Source: Cristatella mucedo (lineage: Eukaryota; Bryozoa; Phylactolaemata; Cristatellidae). From it: a stretch of DNA of 64,000 bases. The translations under genes were made by a program, and so were the position numbers. Location of the stretch: assembly GCA_009760855.2 (NCBI GenBank), contig WPIO01000171.1, positions 250,001-314,000 on the forward strand. The letters run 5' to 3'. Shown one piece after another: positions 11,386 through 25,160 of the stretch. The notes under the pieces were generated by a model. The model worked only from the letters and a program-made list of their open reading frames with translations, was not told the origin of the DNA and searched no databases. Within the stretch, counting starts at the first letter, position 1, and the number at the start of each line of letters is the position of its first letter.

Positions 11386-12700
11386 GAGCTCACGGTCTCC
11401 TCATCAGCCACGACATCTTCTACGCGCCTGGCAGTAGTAAGACAAATCTTTCTGCCACCGATAGCGCACTCAATTTTTCCGCTTAGCAGCAGTCTAAGCA
11501 CTGTTCTCAGCACACAGCTGGTCAGCCATGACATTTACAGAAGAAATTATCAACTTCGACGTCAGATCTTTGGCGCAGCACCTCTGCCCTTCAGGCTGCC
11601 CTTCACGTCCGTGCTCTCGCTCTTTCGTGCACATGGCGGCTCCATGGCCGTGCCAGGGCCTGCTCGAGTACAGCCTCAAGCATTTCTGCCTTGCGATATC
11701 CGCTGCGTATGCTCCTTATTCTCTAGAGTTTAGAACAACGATGACTTGGTCAATTTGCTTTGTTTTTGCTGAAGCTGGGCAGTTGCAGTCGCTGGAGCTC
11801 AGACGGATCAGGGGAGCTTCTGAATCCCTGAGTCCACAACTTGGGCATAGCAGGCAGCTACTTCATCGCTCGAAGAGTCACCGTTGCGTTCAGTAATTAA
11901 CTCAATCACGAACGCACACCCACATTGTAGCAAGCAAGAAGATTAGCACAAGACGATTTCTTTCGAGTTAAGCTAGGAAACTCGCCGTGCGCCGGAAGTG
12001 ACTTGCGGTTGCAGTACAGGAAGCATGGCGAGTATGCAGACGGTAGGGGAATAACAAAGAGCGCCCGTACGTGCAAAACGGCAAGTCCTTATCCAGAGTG
12101 CATCGAAGTCTATTCGACAGCCCGGATGTTTAAATGCGTCCGAAATCAACCTCAGCGAACAGCAACTGCCTGACTTATGACCAGTCGTTGATTCGAGCGC
12201 GATGTCTCGAGCTCAACCGGCAGTCTATTGCAAGACGTCGGCTTCTATGCCGCCTAAGCATAGATGTAATCGCACAACCGGCTCCCCCCCCCCCCGTTAT
12301 AAGTCAGGAGAAGTGAATAATGAATATCTCGGCACTCACAGCCTGGCTGCTCCTGCACGTGGCCGGTTCACTATCATCTCGGCGTCACGCAAAGGACCTC
12401 GGCAGCGAGCCTTTACGGCAGATTGGGCGCCCTCCAGCACGGCTCCTCCGCGAGCCTTGGTCTCGGGGAGCGCTGCTCGCTGTCTCGGCCTGGCATGCGC
12501 CGAGCGTCAGCTCTCGGGTGCCTGCACGGCAGCGACGCACCGCCGCCGGCCGGTGGCGTGCTAGGTGACTCGCCAGGGCACACCGCCGCGGGTCGGGCCT
12601 CTGCTACACCAGGGCTAATATTGCCAAGGCCGGCTCTGGCTCTGACGAGCGACATCGACAATGCGTCTCTCGTCGCCTCCTGGGCTGAATGCCTCGGACG
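11386..12700. other. Unassigned sequence, GC-rich from about 12340
   Basis: Long overlapping frames occur at 11263-11896 and 12202-12766, on both strands at once. That is expected from GC-rich DNA and is not evidence of coding. CpG is frequent at 12340-12640. A 12-base C run sits at 12284-12295. Confidence 0.35.
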
Positions 12701-12778
12701 GTAATAATAATAATAAAGTTGCACTTGATATAGCGCACTCAGAGAACTCAGTCTCTCTCCAGGCACTTTACATTTGCC
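12701..12778 (-). mobile_element. LINE-A 3' end, severely truncated
   Basis: An (AAT)n tail, the hairpin block and 'aggcactttacatttgcc'. About 80 bases, minus orientation, set in a GC-rich island. Confidence 0.8.
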
Positions 12779-13860
12779 GACTTTTGCTCCTCGGTGGCTC
12801 AGGTTGGACTGGCTCTAGGCCGAGTAATAAGGATGGCATGAGCCACACGTGTTCTCGAACCTACGGTGGAGGCAGTGAGGGAGAACCGGCAGCAGCGCAG
12901 CTGGCTGCCGGTCTCTCTGTCCGCCTGCGCAATTCCCCCTTTCCCTCAGCGGACAATGGGCGGACTGTGTAAGGTGAATCTCGGGAAGAAATGCTTGCCA
13001 CGCGTAGGTAATTATCAAGCAAGCTGACTAGACAGGCTCGTGTGCATAGCTGCACAAGAGCCGGGGCGCCTATCGCCGATCGATCGCTCGCAGCGGGTAC
13101 TACAATGTCGGATTGTCTTCGGCACGACTCGAACCCACGACCCGGGCGATCGATGTGCGAGCACGCTAGCTCTGAGCTGACACCCAGGAGGGGCACCGTG
13201 CGGGATAGCCAGGATTGCAGGATGCGAGGCTCTCCCGACGCCAGCTGTTTAGGCTGCTGCTGCTAGCTGCCGGCTCGTCCGAACTGCGTCGGGCGCTGCG
13301 TCGCTCGCTGCCGCAGTCAGCCGGCGACGTAGCGCCAGGCGCAGCGTTCACTCTCGCTCACCGTTCCGCTGCTCGTTGGCGACCTTGAAACGCGAGCGGC
13401 GTTCCAAGTCAGCCAGATTGGGGCCGATAATCATTATTCGCCGTTCCTTAATTGCAACGGCTAGGAACCGATTAGACGAGAGCGCGTGCGTCGCTGTACG
13501 GCTGCACGGAGGAGCCGCCTATCTGGAGCCAGCTGCGCTCCAGAGATTAGCTACCGTGGCATTGGAGCATTTGGGAGGAGCTGCGCTCTCCAGCTTCTAA
13601 TAATGCGCGAAAGTCGCTGTACGTCAAGCAGGCAGCTGTTAAAAGCCTGGAACCTACTCCCCCCCTCCCCGAACCCGCACCCGCGGCGCGGTCGAATAGG
13701 CTGAGCTGCGCTTCGGAGGGGGGGGGGCGACCGTCAACGCTAAAAGTACCAGCGTTCATCGTCCCACCCTCGTTCCGCTACAGTCAGCACACCTGCTTGC
13801 TTTGGTAATAAATCAGTAAGTAATATAATAAATAAGATATACTGATACCAGCACCGTTAC
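12779..13860. promoter_or_regulatory. GC- and CpG-rich island, possible promoter
   Basis: CpG is frequent at about 13030-13580 ('cgtcgggcgctgcgtcgctcgctgccgc' area, given only in part). No exon with splice support was found. This is a candidate CpG island on composition only. Confidence 0.3.
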
Positions 13861-13867
13861 GAGCGCG

Positions 13868-14012
13868 TTGGTTTGGCCCAGTAGATAAGGCGCTCGCCCC
13901 AGGGACCGCGGAGGTCAGGCCGAGGTCGTGGACTCAAGCTACGTAGCATATGTGAAGCTCGTGAATAGAGATTAGGTTCTCTTAGGGTGCTATGCAAACT
14001 AATTCTGCAATT
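13868..14012 (+). mobile_element. SINE-B
   Basis: Box A-like 'tggcccagtagataaggc', a degraded box B region ('gaggtcgtggactcaagc'), then the family's 3' part 'gaatagagattaggttctc' and 'gctatgcaaac'. The promoter is tRNA-derived and the tail LINE-A-like. Confidence 0.75.
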
Positions 14013-14123
14013 TTATTGCTGTGCGTTTGCGGCCGGTCTTGGAAGGTTCGGCGAATCGATTTGTCGTTAAGCTGGAGCAGCATGGCTACCTCCATGTTCA
14101 GTCATGCGGCTTCGAGCTGAGCG

Positions 14124-14540
14124 CTAATAATGATAATAATAATAATAATACAATTGTATAGCACTCTCAAAGGACTTAATCTCTTTTTCTAGGCACTTTA
14201 CATATGCTATTGAGAAGCGTGATCGAATGATTAGTGGTAGCATGCCCAATGAACAACGAGCAAAACATGGTTAGAGGCGACTTGCATGGATCAGCATGCA
14301 AATATGATTAGTGGCAGCACGCATAAGCACATACAGGGCGAATCACAAGGACCCACTCAATTTTGCGATAATTAGGTGCGTCGTTTGCTTCTTTTAAATG
14401 TCGTCGAGTCAAGGGATGTCGTGATGCCAGTCGGGAGTTAGTTCCAGGCTTTAGGAGCATGCGAACTACGGGCACGGTCTCCGACGAATTTGAGGTTTGT
14501 ATGAGGTTTAGCTAAACGATTTTAATCAGAAAAGCGGGCG
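14124..14540 (-). mobile_element. LINE-A 3' fragment
   Basis: An (AAT)n tail at about 14129-14150, the hairpin block, the spaced 'tggttag' motifs, and then the last part of the ORF ('gggagttagttccaggcttta'). A LINE-B copy follows directly. Confidence 0.85.
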
Positions 14541-14555
14541 TTACTATCCGTAGCC

Positions 14556-15060
14556 TGGTAATGTAATGTAATGTATCTCCGTCTGTAACTCCACAAAGTC
14601 ATAAAGACCATGTGGGTGTTACGCAGGAGAGTTTTGTATAGCGCACTCACAGCCTAAGCGGCTTTCGGTACGCATTCGGTAGCCAACAGACTTCATCTCA
14701 CGTAACAAAGAGAAAGTGGGAAGCATAGCAGAGTCAGGAGAGCAGTTGAGGTAGTGAGTAGCATGGAAGTAGCAGTTCAGGACCATTGAAAAAGATGTGC
14801 CATAGTCGGCAGTTGGAGAGTAGATGTCGTTGCGTAAGAATTGTGGAAGCGAGTTCCACAGTCTAGGACCTGCAGAGCTAAAGCTTCTGTTGCCAACGGT
14901 CTTTAAGCGGAGGAATGGGACAGCTAATTTATTGTCCGTACAGGACATGAGGGCACGAACAGGCTGAAACGGATGCAGCAGTCCAGCTAGGTACGAAGGA
15001 GTCAAGCCGTGGCGGGCCTTATGGGTCAGCGTAAGAACTTTGCTCTGTGTCCGTTGCTCA
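14556..15060 (-). mobile_element. LINE-B 3' fragment with its tail
   Basis: The tail 'atgtaatgtaatgta' (ACATT repeats on the minus strand) is followed by the LINE-B 3' block and the ORF end. The minus-strand frame (about 14619-15005) encodes LAGLLHPFQPVRAL, KTVGNRSFSSAGPRLWNSLP and the terminal SRLGCECAIQNSP. It abuts the LINE-A fragment to its left, so one copy inserted beside or into the other. Confidence 0.85.
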
Positions 15061-15104
15061 AGTAGTAGCAGTGGTATTCACACAGTTATCTAGAACGGTC
15101 AAGA

Positions 15105-15550
15105 GAGAAAGAGAGAGGGAGTGAGAGAGACAGAGAGTTATTAATGCAGGGGGTTGTGAAAATTAAATCTACTCACGGTTGACATGTGAGCTTTCATATT
15201 GTGGAGGTTTTCAACCTATATTTCCCAACACGATGGTTCATTGTGTTATAAACACCGCAGGTACTGCTAACCCTCAGGCTCTAGCGACGTCTGCTTGAGT
15301 GTCGTGCTACTTGTACTGAACACAGGGTGGCTTGTGCTCCTTGGGCTTGTAGCAGGTGCTATCGCAGCAGAGGGAAGTGCTCGCAGCGGGAATCGCATGG
15401 AGGGAATTAGATTGCAAAGTGCACCTTCCGCCACGGAATGAAAGTGAACTCAGTGTCTGCGGTGGCTGGAGATCAAGTTCGATTGCATTCCCGCGTAATC
15501 TCGTCAGCGGTGATTCAACTCGCCGTCCCACGTATTAGCTTGAAAAAGTC
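15105..15550. other. Unassigned sequence
   Basis: A short GA-rich run at 15105-15138, otherwise nothing recognisable. Small open frames on both strands at 15307-15538 have no support. Confidence 0.4.
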
Positions 15551-15559
15551 TTGACGGTT

Positions 15560-15705
15560 AATCCTTCAGGCCATAAGCACCGAGAGTCCGGAACTCTTTT
15601 CCGGTTAAGGTCATGACCTGCAATGACCTTGCATCATTTTAAGTCCCAGCTGAAGACATATCTGTTCCGGTCGGCTTCCTCCTCGCTCTAGTGAACTTCT
15701 CTATC
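15560..15705 (+). pseudogene. LINE-D: relic of a further CR1/L2-like C-terminus
   Basis: The plus strand gives, across small shifts, a 'RVRNSFP' block and then SFKSQLKTYLFRSAS. This is the FKSxLKTYLFRxAF ending of CR1/L2 proteins. The wording differs from LINE-A (FKKNLKTHLFKAEF) and LINE-B, hence a separate family label. Confidence 0.55.
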
Positions 15706-15899
15706 TCTTTCCCGGTGTACTTTGCGTGCGGAATGGTAAAAATTTTTTTCTGTGCAAACTAAAAATCAGTCTAACTTGACGACGGCCTTGAATGTCTTCA
15801 TATTTGCATTAGCTGGCTTGCGTAAGCGCGGCACTCGGTTGCTTTTGTACGCTGGATACCGCGCGGACGCCACTAACCCTGGTGTATCGATTCTTTTTT

Positions 15900-15965
15900 A
15901 GCGACCGGTAGCGCCTTGGCCCCTGGAGATCTAGTTCTCTTGGGACGCTATACAGAATACCTTTT
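15900..15965 (+). mobile_element. SINE-B 3' fragment
   Basis: It retains 'gtagcgcct', 'gagatctagttctcttggg' and 'cgctataca', the SINE-B/LINE-A type 3' hairpin, without the tRNA-like half. Confidence 0.5.
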
Positions 15966-16084
15966 CTTATTATTGCTACCAAAGATTGAGCAAATATCAA
16001 GATGTTAAGCAAAAGTACAGAGCAGGCCGAGGCAGCCGAGAGTTGTTCCCTGTAAGAAATTCTCGCGATCTTAGTTAGCCCCTA

Positions 16085-17285
16085 CAGACCGAGCGAGCTC
16101 TCTCCGAGGGAGGGGCGCTTGCCGGCGCTTGCTCTCGGTCTGCACCTCATTGCCGTTCCGTCGTCCGTCCATCGTCAACAAGCTGGCTGCGCGTACCCGC
16201 CGCCAGTGCCTGCCGTGAGATCTCTAGGGTCAGCGCCTCTCGCAGCGGCGATCTGCCTGCTGCCTGGCAACACCGGCCCTGCGCCGCGAACGCGACGCAG
16301 CTGCTGCTCCAGCAAAATGACGTTACGAACGACCTGCGCCGCTTCCAAAAGTAAACACTAGTATCTAGTCTTGGCCAGCGATGGGGGAATGCGCAGCCGG
16401 CAGAATGCAGTCAGAATGAGGAGGCATGCGATTAGCTGACCGCGAACCAATAGAATCCTCCTACGCAAGGCGGTGGCGGCCTGCCGACCAGTGGCTTAGG
16501 CGAGACTAGCAGCAGCAGCCGAACGGGTCTGAGCAGCAGCATCAGCTTACACGATCTAGGGGGGGGGGGGGGAGGGAGGGATCCGCTGGCCTTTGCCCCG
16601 ACGAATTAGGGAAGGTACGTTGCCGATTCAACTCTAACCTCGCCGAAGGGGTGAGCCAGCCTTAAGCGCCAGCGTGAGCAGCGGCTTCCTGCTCACCCTC
16701 CCCCTCTGGTCGCTCGTGCCCCCAGGCCTTTCGTTCGCCTCCGTCGGCGTCTGGTCTGCCGACTGAGAGCGCTCCGGCCGCCAGGCCTCGTCGGCAGCCG
16801 TCGGCGGCGGTCCGCCAGCTTGAACCGACGACGACCGGCATTTTTCGGACTCCCGGGTGACTTACGATATGACCCCGGGACGCTAGACGAAGGTCGCGCG
16901 GCATCGACGGCGAGTCAACGGGCACGGTATGCAGGCTGCTGGCAGCCACGTGTGCGAACCGCCCCACTCCCGCCGACCGCCGTCCGGTTGCGGCCGTCGC
17001 CGGTTTGCCTGCGGCTGCAAAGCGTTCGGACTGCCAAAGCGAGAACCCGGCGGCGTTGACGCGCGGCCCGTCCCTGGCGCGATTCTCCCGAAGCTGGCTT
17101 CTTCGTGGCGGTTGCCCGGAGCTCGGGACCAGCGGCAGCGCGCGCGAACCGTGCCCGCGTGCGGTGCATCGGCTAAGGCCGTCGCTCGGCTGCCCGGCTC
17201 GGGGCGCGGCGCTCGAACGACCCTGCCGTTGCTGCTTCCGGTGTGGCTAGCCTTCGTGTCCTTAGCCTATCAACGTCCGTGTCGC
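16085..17285. promoter_or_regulatory. Large GC- and CpG-rich island, candidate promoter region
   Basis: About 1.2 kb of CpG-dense sequence, strongest at 16660-17240, and the longest such block in the window. Overlapping open frames occur on both strands at once, so none is called as coding. It lies 14 kb upstream of the first exon I can support for the plus-strand gene and could hold its promoter or first exon, but I see no confirmed TSS or splice donor. A 14-base G run lies at 16559-16572. Confidence 0.35.
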
Positions 17286-17291
17286 CGCTCT

Positions 17292-18297
<1,006 letters not shown>

Positions 18298-18485
18298 GTC
18301 TCGGACTCGTTCGAATCTCTGTCGATGCTCTTCGGGCCGTCCCATCTTACGAAATGGTCGTTCTCGTCCGGCCTACCTGGTCTCTTTTCACCCCGTCCGG
18401 AATCGTATTCCTTCTGCTTTTGTTATAACAATTACGATATTATTAATAGATCGAACGTGTAGTACCCTAAGGGAACCCAACCTCG

Positions 18486-18632
18486 CCGAGCTGGTTTGGT
18501 CCAGCGGTTAAGGTGCTCGCCCCAACCAAGGTCTGGCTGAGGTCGTGGGCTCGAGCCCGGAGGCATATGTGAAGCGCCTGAATAGAGATTAAGTTCGCTT
18601 GGGGCGCTATACAAATGAATTATATCTCTATT
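18486..18632 (+). mobile_element. SINE-B, well preserved
   Basis: Box A 'tggtccagcggttaagg', box B 'gggctcgagcccg', then 'gaagcgcctgaatagagatt' and 'ggggcgctatacaaatgaatt'. The first half looks tRNA-derived (RNA polymerase III promoter). The last half repeats the 3' hairpin of LINE-A. Best copy in the window for defining the family. Confidence 0.85.
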
Positions 18633-19002
18633 CGGGCACTTTGCAACTCTGCAAGACTATTAATAGCTCAGGATTAATGACGTGAGCAGAATCATACTTA
18701 GACAAGCCTAGAAAGAAGACAAAAATCGAGCTTCGGCCAGCATGCTGTAGCCCACGAGAAGACACTCGAGGCCGCGAGTTAGTTGGACCGTTGGCTAGTA
18801 AGTAACATGCAAGCGTGCACTGAATTATTTACGGGTAAGCAAGCCAAGTACCCAGGAACAAAGAATACCAGTTATTTCACTGTTGCGAGATGGACCTTCA
18901 GCAGTGTCCTAAACTATGCAAAGTCATTGAAGCTAGGTACTGCAGCCGGACGCGAATTCCGGCCCGGCCAACGAAAGAATTTAATTTAGTTCGAGGGAGA
19001 TG
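18633..19002. other. Unassigned sequence
   Basis: A short SINE-B-like scrap ('tctctattcgggcacttt', 18624-18641) begins it. A 68-codon open frame (18783-18989) has no support. Confidence 0.4.
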
Positions 19003-19134
19003 CCCCTTGATCTTTGCCCAGTGGTAAAGTGCTGACACTTCACGACGACTCTGCTCGTATTGCCTGAGTCCTGCAGTCGGTAATCCCTTTTTGTCCTCTG
19101 CAAGTAGTGGTGATGCCGTTAAATAAATAAATAA
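19003..19134 (+). mobile_element. SINE-C copy
   Basis: The order 'gtggtaaagtgctgacactt', 'gagtcctgcagt', 'ggtaatcc' and 'gtggtgatgccgtt' recurs in the copies at 32950, 57290 and (minus) 62390. The box B-like motif is 'gagtcctgc'. The tail (TAAA)n at 19117-19136 meets the tail of a SINE-A in opposite orientation. Confidence 0.6.
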
Positions 19135-19296
19135 ATACTCGTTGATTTAACAGACTCTTTTTGTATAGCGACAGAAGAGCCTTTACGGCTGTCACCACCG
19201 CTTGCAGTGGCGATAAAGGATCGCCCACCGCAGGATTCGAACCCACGACCTCGGGACCGAGATCGTGAAAAGCAACCACCTTACCCAGTAAGCCAT
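19120..19296 (-). mobile_element. SINE-A, well preserved
   Basis: On the minus strand: box A-like 'tggcttactgggtaagg', box B 'gtgggttcgaatcctgcgg', then 'gggcgatcctttatcgccac', 'ctatacaaaaagag' and a terminal 'ctgttaaatca' before a (TTTA)n tail. Tail-to-tail with the SINE-C on its right-hand side of the plus strand map. Confidence 0.85.
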
Positions 19297-19380
19297 TACA
19301 CACACACACACACACACACACAACACACAAACACACACACACATGCACAAAAGCAAAAATAAACACACACACACACACAT
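19293..19380 (+). repeat. (CA)n microsatellite
   Basis: An interrupted CA array starting exactly at the 5' end of a SINE-A. Confidence 0.95.
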
Positions 19381-19449
19381 ACATGCAAGGCATGCATATG
19401 CATGTACAAGCTTGAACGCATATATTGGTGCATGTACAGATGCACATCT

Positions 19450-19497
19450 GAGCTTGAAAAGCAACCGCCTTACCTAGTATGCCATCACGGCTCACCT
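19450..19497 (-). mobile_element. SINE-A 5' fragment
   Basis: The minus strand reads 'gtgagccgtgatggcatact' and 'aggtaaggcggttgctttt', the first 45 bases of SINE-A including box A. It lies beyond a CA array from a SINE-A of the same orientation, so the SINE head is present twice. Confidence 0.7.
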
Positions 19498-19624
19498 CGT
19501 TTACCGATATACAAACGAGGCATTCAAAGTCAGCTAACCTTCGCTTCACTTGTACAGTCAGAAGTGGCGTGATTTGGTAGCTACACATAAATTTGTCTCG
19601 ATTGGCTCTCTTACGCTCACCGTT

Positions 19625-19855
19625 CGTATGTTCGTGCGCTTGTGCAAGCGTTTGCATGCGTGTTTGTGAGTGTTTTTGTGCACGTGTGTGTATGGGTGTG
19701 CATGCGTGTGCACGTTCACGTGCATGTGTGCTCACACGAGCACACATACACGTGTTGATGTGGTGGTGGCAGATGTGTGCTTGTGCACTCGTGGTGTGTG
19801 CGTGTGTGCATGCAAGTGTCTGTGAACCCATATGTATGCGTGAGTGTGTGTGTTT
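19625..19855 (+). repeat. Cryptic (TG)n-rich stretch
   Basis: TG/TGCA-rich sequence with many interruptions; the open frames across it are low-complexity artefacts. Confidence 0.7.
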
Positions 19856-20029
19856 TTATCTCTGCCTAAATAATAGTTTCTCTCTCGATTTGTGTATATC
19901 TATACTGTGCTATTTCCGACTTGGTCTTGGTCTGTTTACCTCTATATCTCTTATGCTGCCCCGGTCTCTTTGTCTTTACCTATAACTCAATCTGCATCTT
20001 CCCAACTCTCTATATATGTTGCTCACCTC

Positions 20030-20165
20030 CGTCCTCTCTCTGTTCTCTCTTTCCCCTTACACTTCTCTCTCCCTCTCTCTCTCTCTATTAATTTCTCTGT
20101 CTCTCTCTCCCTCTCTCTCCCTCTCTCTCTCTATTAATTTCTCTGTCTCTCTCTCTCTCCCTCTG
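20030..20165 (+). repeat. CT-rich stretch with an internal duplication
   Basis: Imperfect (CT)n in which 'ctctctattaatttctctgt' occurs twice (20082 and 20128). Confidence 0.85.
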
Positions 20166-20381
20166 TCGTCTGCCTGTCTATCTTAGTCACTCAGTCAGCC
20201 TGTCAGGTCACCAGTCTGTGTCGCCCAACATCATTTTTCCTTTTTCATTTTGCTGCTAGGTGTGATTAACATGGCAGCTTTTTGGTGAGTTTTGATGAAA
20301 ATTCGCTAGAAAAGGCTGCACACCTCGTATACTTGTTGTTCTTGCAAAGTTTTGGCTCCGAGTTCGTGTGCGTGCATGTTT

Positions 20382-20456
<75 letters not shown>
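20382..20456 (+). repeat. (GT)n microsatellite
   Basis: Uninterrupted GT array of about 37 units. Confidence 0.98.
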
Positions 20457-22569
<2,113 letters not shown>

Positions 22570-22574
22570 CATCG

Positions 22575-22695
22575 TTTTAATAATAATAATACATAATAAC
22601 GCACTTGATAAAGCACCATCGGAGAACTCAATCTCTTTCTAGGCGCTTTACATTTGTTGCAAAGGAAACACGATGGAATGGTTAGTGTTTAAAAA
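22575..22695 (-). mobile_element. LINE-A 3' end
   Basis: An (AAT)n tail, hairpin block and 'ggcgctttacatttgttgc', minus orientation, 5'-truncated to about 120 bases. Confidence 0.85.
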
Positions 22696-22699
22696 AATT

Positions 22700-23320
22700 T
22701 AGTGGGAAGCCCACGTGTGCTGCCGGTCTGTGCTATGGTTAATTGACGAAGCCGAATCTATGCAACCTCGATCAACCAACCACACTTGGCTGTTTGAGTA
22801 AAATCGATTGCATATATATCGATTGGAATAGAGCAGATCCTTTAGCCTGGTTGCTAAGCAATCAAGTCTGGAAAATGAGCTTCGTGACTTCAAACTTAAT
22901 TTGGCTACTGGTTATACCGTTCGAAGTAAAATAGTAGTCTCCCTCTGAAAAAGCTCCCTGGCTATGGGGGGGGGGACTCTCTATCAAGAAATTACTGCCA
23001 TGCTTCCTGCGTGAGCCCAGCTAGTCGTTCGGCCTTATTCACCTCTACCTGTATGTTGGTAAGGTGCCCGGCAGCTACTGGAAATATGATCAATGCTAGC
23101 ATGGAGCATTCAGTTTACATTCACTTGTTTGAGGGCCTGCTGCTCAGGTCACATAACGGCCGGTGCAGATTAAGCACTTCGGAAGCGCTGGTGCCTAAGT
23201 AGGCTCAAAAGTTATAAACATTGGATTGGTTGGAAACTATGTGGGTTGCTAACGTGTATTGGGCGAGTTCAGCAATGGATTGTTGGCAAACACTGCACAA
23301 ATTAATTCGGTATTCCACTC
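22700..23320. other. Unassigned sequence
   Basis: Nothing recognisable. A G run of about 9 bases lies near 22965-22975. Confidence 0.4.
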
Positions 23321-23321
23321 C

Positions 23322-23631
23322 TCTGCTTAAAGACCGTTGGCGACAGAAGCTTTAGCTCTGCAGGTCCTAGATTATGGAACTTGCTTCCGCAATTCTTACG
23401 CATCGAGGACTACTCTCCTGCTGCCAACTATGGCTCATCTTTTTCAGCGGTCCTGAGCTGCTACTTCCATGCTACTCACTACCTCAACTGCTCTCCTGAC
23501 TATGCTATGCTTCGCACTTTTTCTTTGTTGCGTGAGATGAAATCTGTTGGCTACCGAATTCGTACCGAAAGCCGCTTAGGCTGCGAGTGCGCTATACAAA
23601 ACTCTCCTGCGTAACAGGAGAGTTTTGTATA
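23322..23631 (+). mobile_element. LINE-B 3' fragment ending in a perfect inverted repeat
   Basis: The plus strand keeps the LINE-B ORF end (DYSPAANYGSSFSAVLSCYF, then RTESRLGCECAIQNSPA). The 3' end is unusual: TATACAAAACTCTCCTG (23593-23609) is followed after 5 bases by its exact reverse complement (23615-23631). The normal LINE-B 3' block and ACATT tail are missing. Confidence 0.85.
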
Positions 23632-23639
23632 CAGTTACA

Positions 23640-24385
23640 TCGTCAGCATTGCTCCAGAAAGAGAGAGACGTGTAGTCTCAAAGTCAGATTGCTAGAGTCC
23701 GCTGCCGAGCGTGAGGCCTGCACCACCCGCCTCTGGCTCCTCTAGTGGCTCATCCCACTGCAGCTTCGGTAGAGCTGCGATCGCTCTGCATTAGGCAGGC
23801 GAAGCAGCACACGGCCGTTGAATGCTCGTCGAATCTTCGCTCGCCCTTCTTCCCTCCCTCACTAGAGGTTTGAAGCTAGACGAAACTGAATGGCCGTTTT
23901 CCTCTGACTGGTTCAACGTTAGTTGCTTGCTGGTTTGCAAATGGAAATCTTATGCATCGATCTTCACATGCTTTTTCTTTTCGACAAAAGATGGGTGCAC
24001 TGCGTTGGTCATAAGAGCTGAGCCCCGGAGCTTTGATGTTCAAAGCAAGCAGGCGTGCGTGCCTTGGACAGTTGCCACGTCCAATTCATAATTGCTTCCA
24101 CTTTTCCGGAAATACCTATGCTACATACCTTTCGGTAGGGGGCTGTGTCTTGTGGTCCAATCAGCCGCTTTTTGGTACAATGCTCAGCTTTAGTCCAAGC
24201 AGGCAAATATATATCTGCAAACACGAGTTCTGAAAAAATTCTGGTAAATATCTCTCGTAAATGATCCAGGGGCATTTGCCCACGCAGTAGGTAAAAATGG
24301 ACCCGTGCCCTTCTGCTTCAGTACCTTCGGCCATGCTGGCTCAGTGAATGTCAAGGACTCCCAAATGGCTCCCTGCCAACATATA
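23640..24385. other. Unassigned sequence
   Basis: Short frames on both strands, no motif, no splice support. Confidence 0.4.
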
Positions 24386-24465
24386 TAATTCATTTGTTCA
24401 GTGGCCCAAGAGAACGTAATTTCTATTCAGGCACTTCACATATGCCACGGGGCTCGAGCCAGACT
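24386..24465 (-). mobile_element. SINE-B 3' half
   Basis: It has 'aattcatttgttcagtggcc', 'caggcacttcacatatgcc' and 'ggggctcgagcc', ending at box B; the box A half is missing. Confidence 0.75.
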
Positions 24466-24702
24466 CAAGGCATGAGTCACATTCCGGCCGGCGGGCACCC
24501 AGGCGGCAAGAGGAGCTGGCAACAATTGATGGTGCATGCAGCATCCGGGAAAAGGAAGGGGCCGACCTGGCGTTATTCCAAGTAAATCGCCTAGTAACCA
24601 TCATAGCGATTTGGCTGACCCTTTCCCTCTCGGATGACCTACTCTTGACCTACTCTTCCTGCCCCTAGTACTCCAGCCCCTACCTTTCTTCTGGCTGATG
24701 GA

Positions 24703-24890
24703 ACGAGCCGTGATTGCATACTAAGTAGGGTGGTTTGGTTTTCATGACCTCAGTGCCGAGGTCGTGGGTTCGAATCCTGCGATGGGCGATCTCTTATAGC
24801 CGTTGCAAGCGGTGGTGAAAGCCTTAAGGATCTTCTGTGGCTATACAAAATGAGGCTGTTAAATCAGCTGGTATTTAGTCAATGAGCCTT
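24703..24890 (+). mobile_element. SINE-A
   Basis: 'gagccgtgattgcatactaa', box B 'gtgggttcgaatcctgc', 'gatgggcgatct', 'ggctatacaaaatgaggctg' and 'ttaaatcagctggtattta'. Confidence 0.85.
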
Positions 24891-25080
24891 CCGGAATAGA
24901 GTGGCAGCATCCAGTTCTCATCCAGTGGCTGTAATCTTAAGGCCATCCCGTCTGAAAAGTCGGTCCTGCATGTCTCGCTTGGCCACTTACTCTACTGTTC
25001 TCATTCATCTGCTGCCAACCTCTCTGCTGCACTCCATTCCCTAAACATCCGACAGGCTACTCTGGCAGCAGCAGCGTGTC

Positions 25081-25160
25081 TCTGTCGCATCTGCACGCAG
25101 TCTGATGATTGTCCTGTTCCATTGTCGCATCTGCACGCAGTCTGATGATTGTCCTGTTCC
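25081..25160 (+). repeat. 40-bp tandem duplication
   Basis: Two adjacent 40-base units (25081-25120, 25121-25160) differ only in their first two bases. It lies just upstream of a LINE-A fragment. Confidence 0.95.

Noticed and set aside
19040-19831. 263-codon minus-strand frame
   Set aside because: It runs through SINE-C, SINE-A and CA/TG repeats.
20260-20284. 25-base micro-exon between a strong acceptor ('cattttgctgctag') and donor ('gtgagt')
   Set aside because: No partner exons with fitting phase; a length of 25 cannot be supported by coding evidence.
24740-24785. tRNA-like box A and box B sequences here and in the other SINEs as tRNA genes
   Set aside because: No cloverleaf acceptor stem is formed and the same sequence recurs with a common 3' tail, so they are SINEs.
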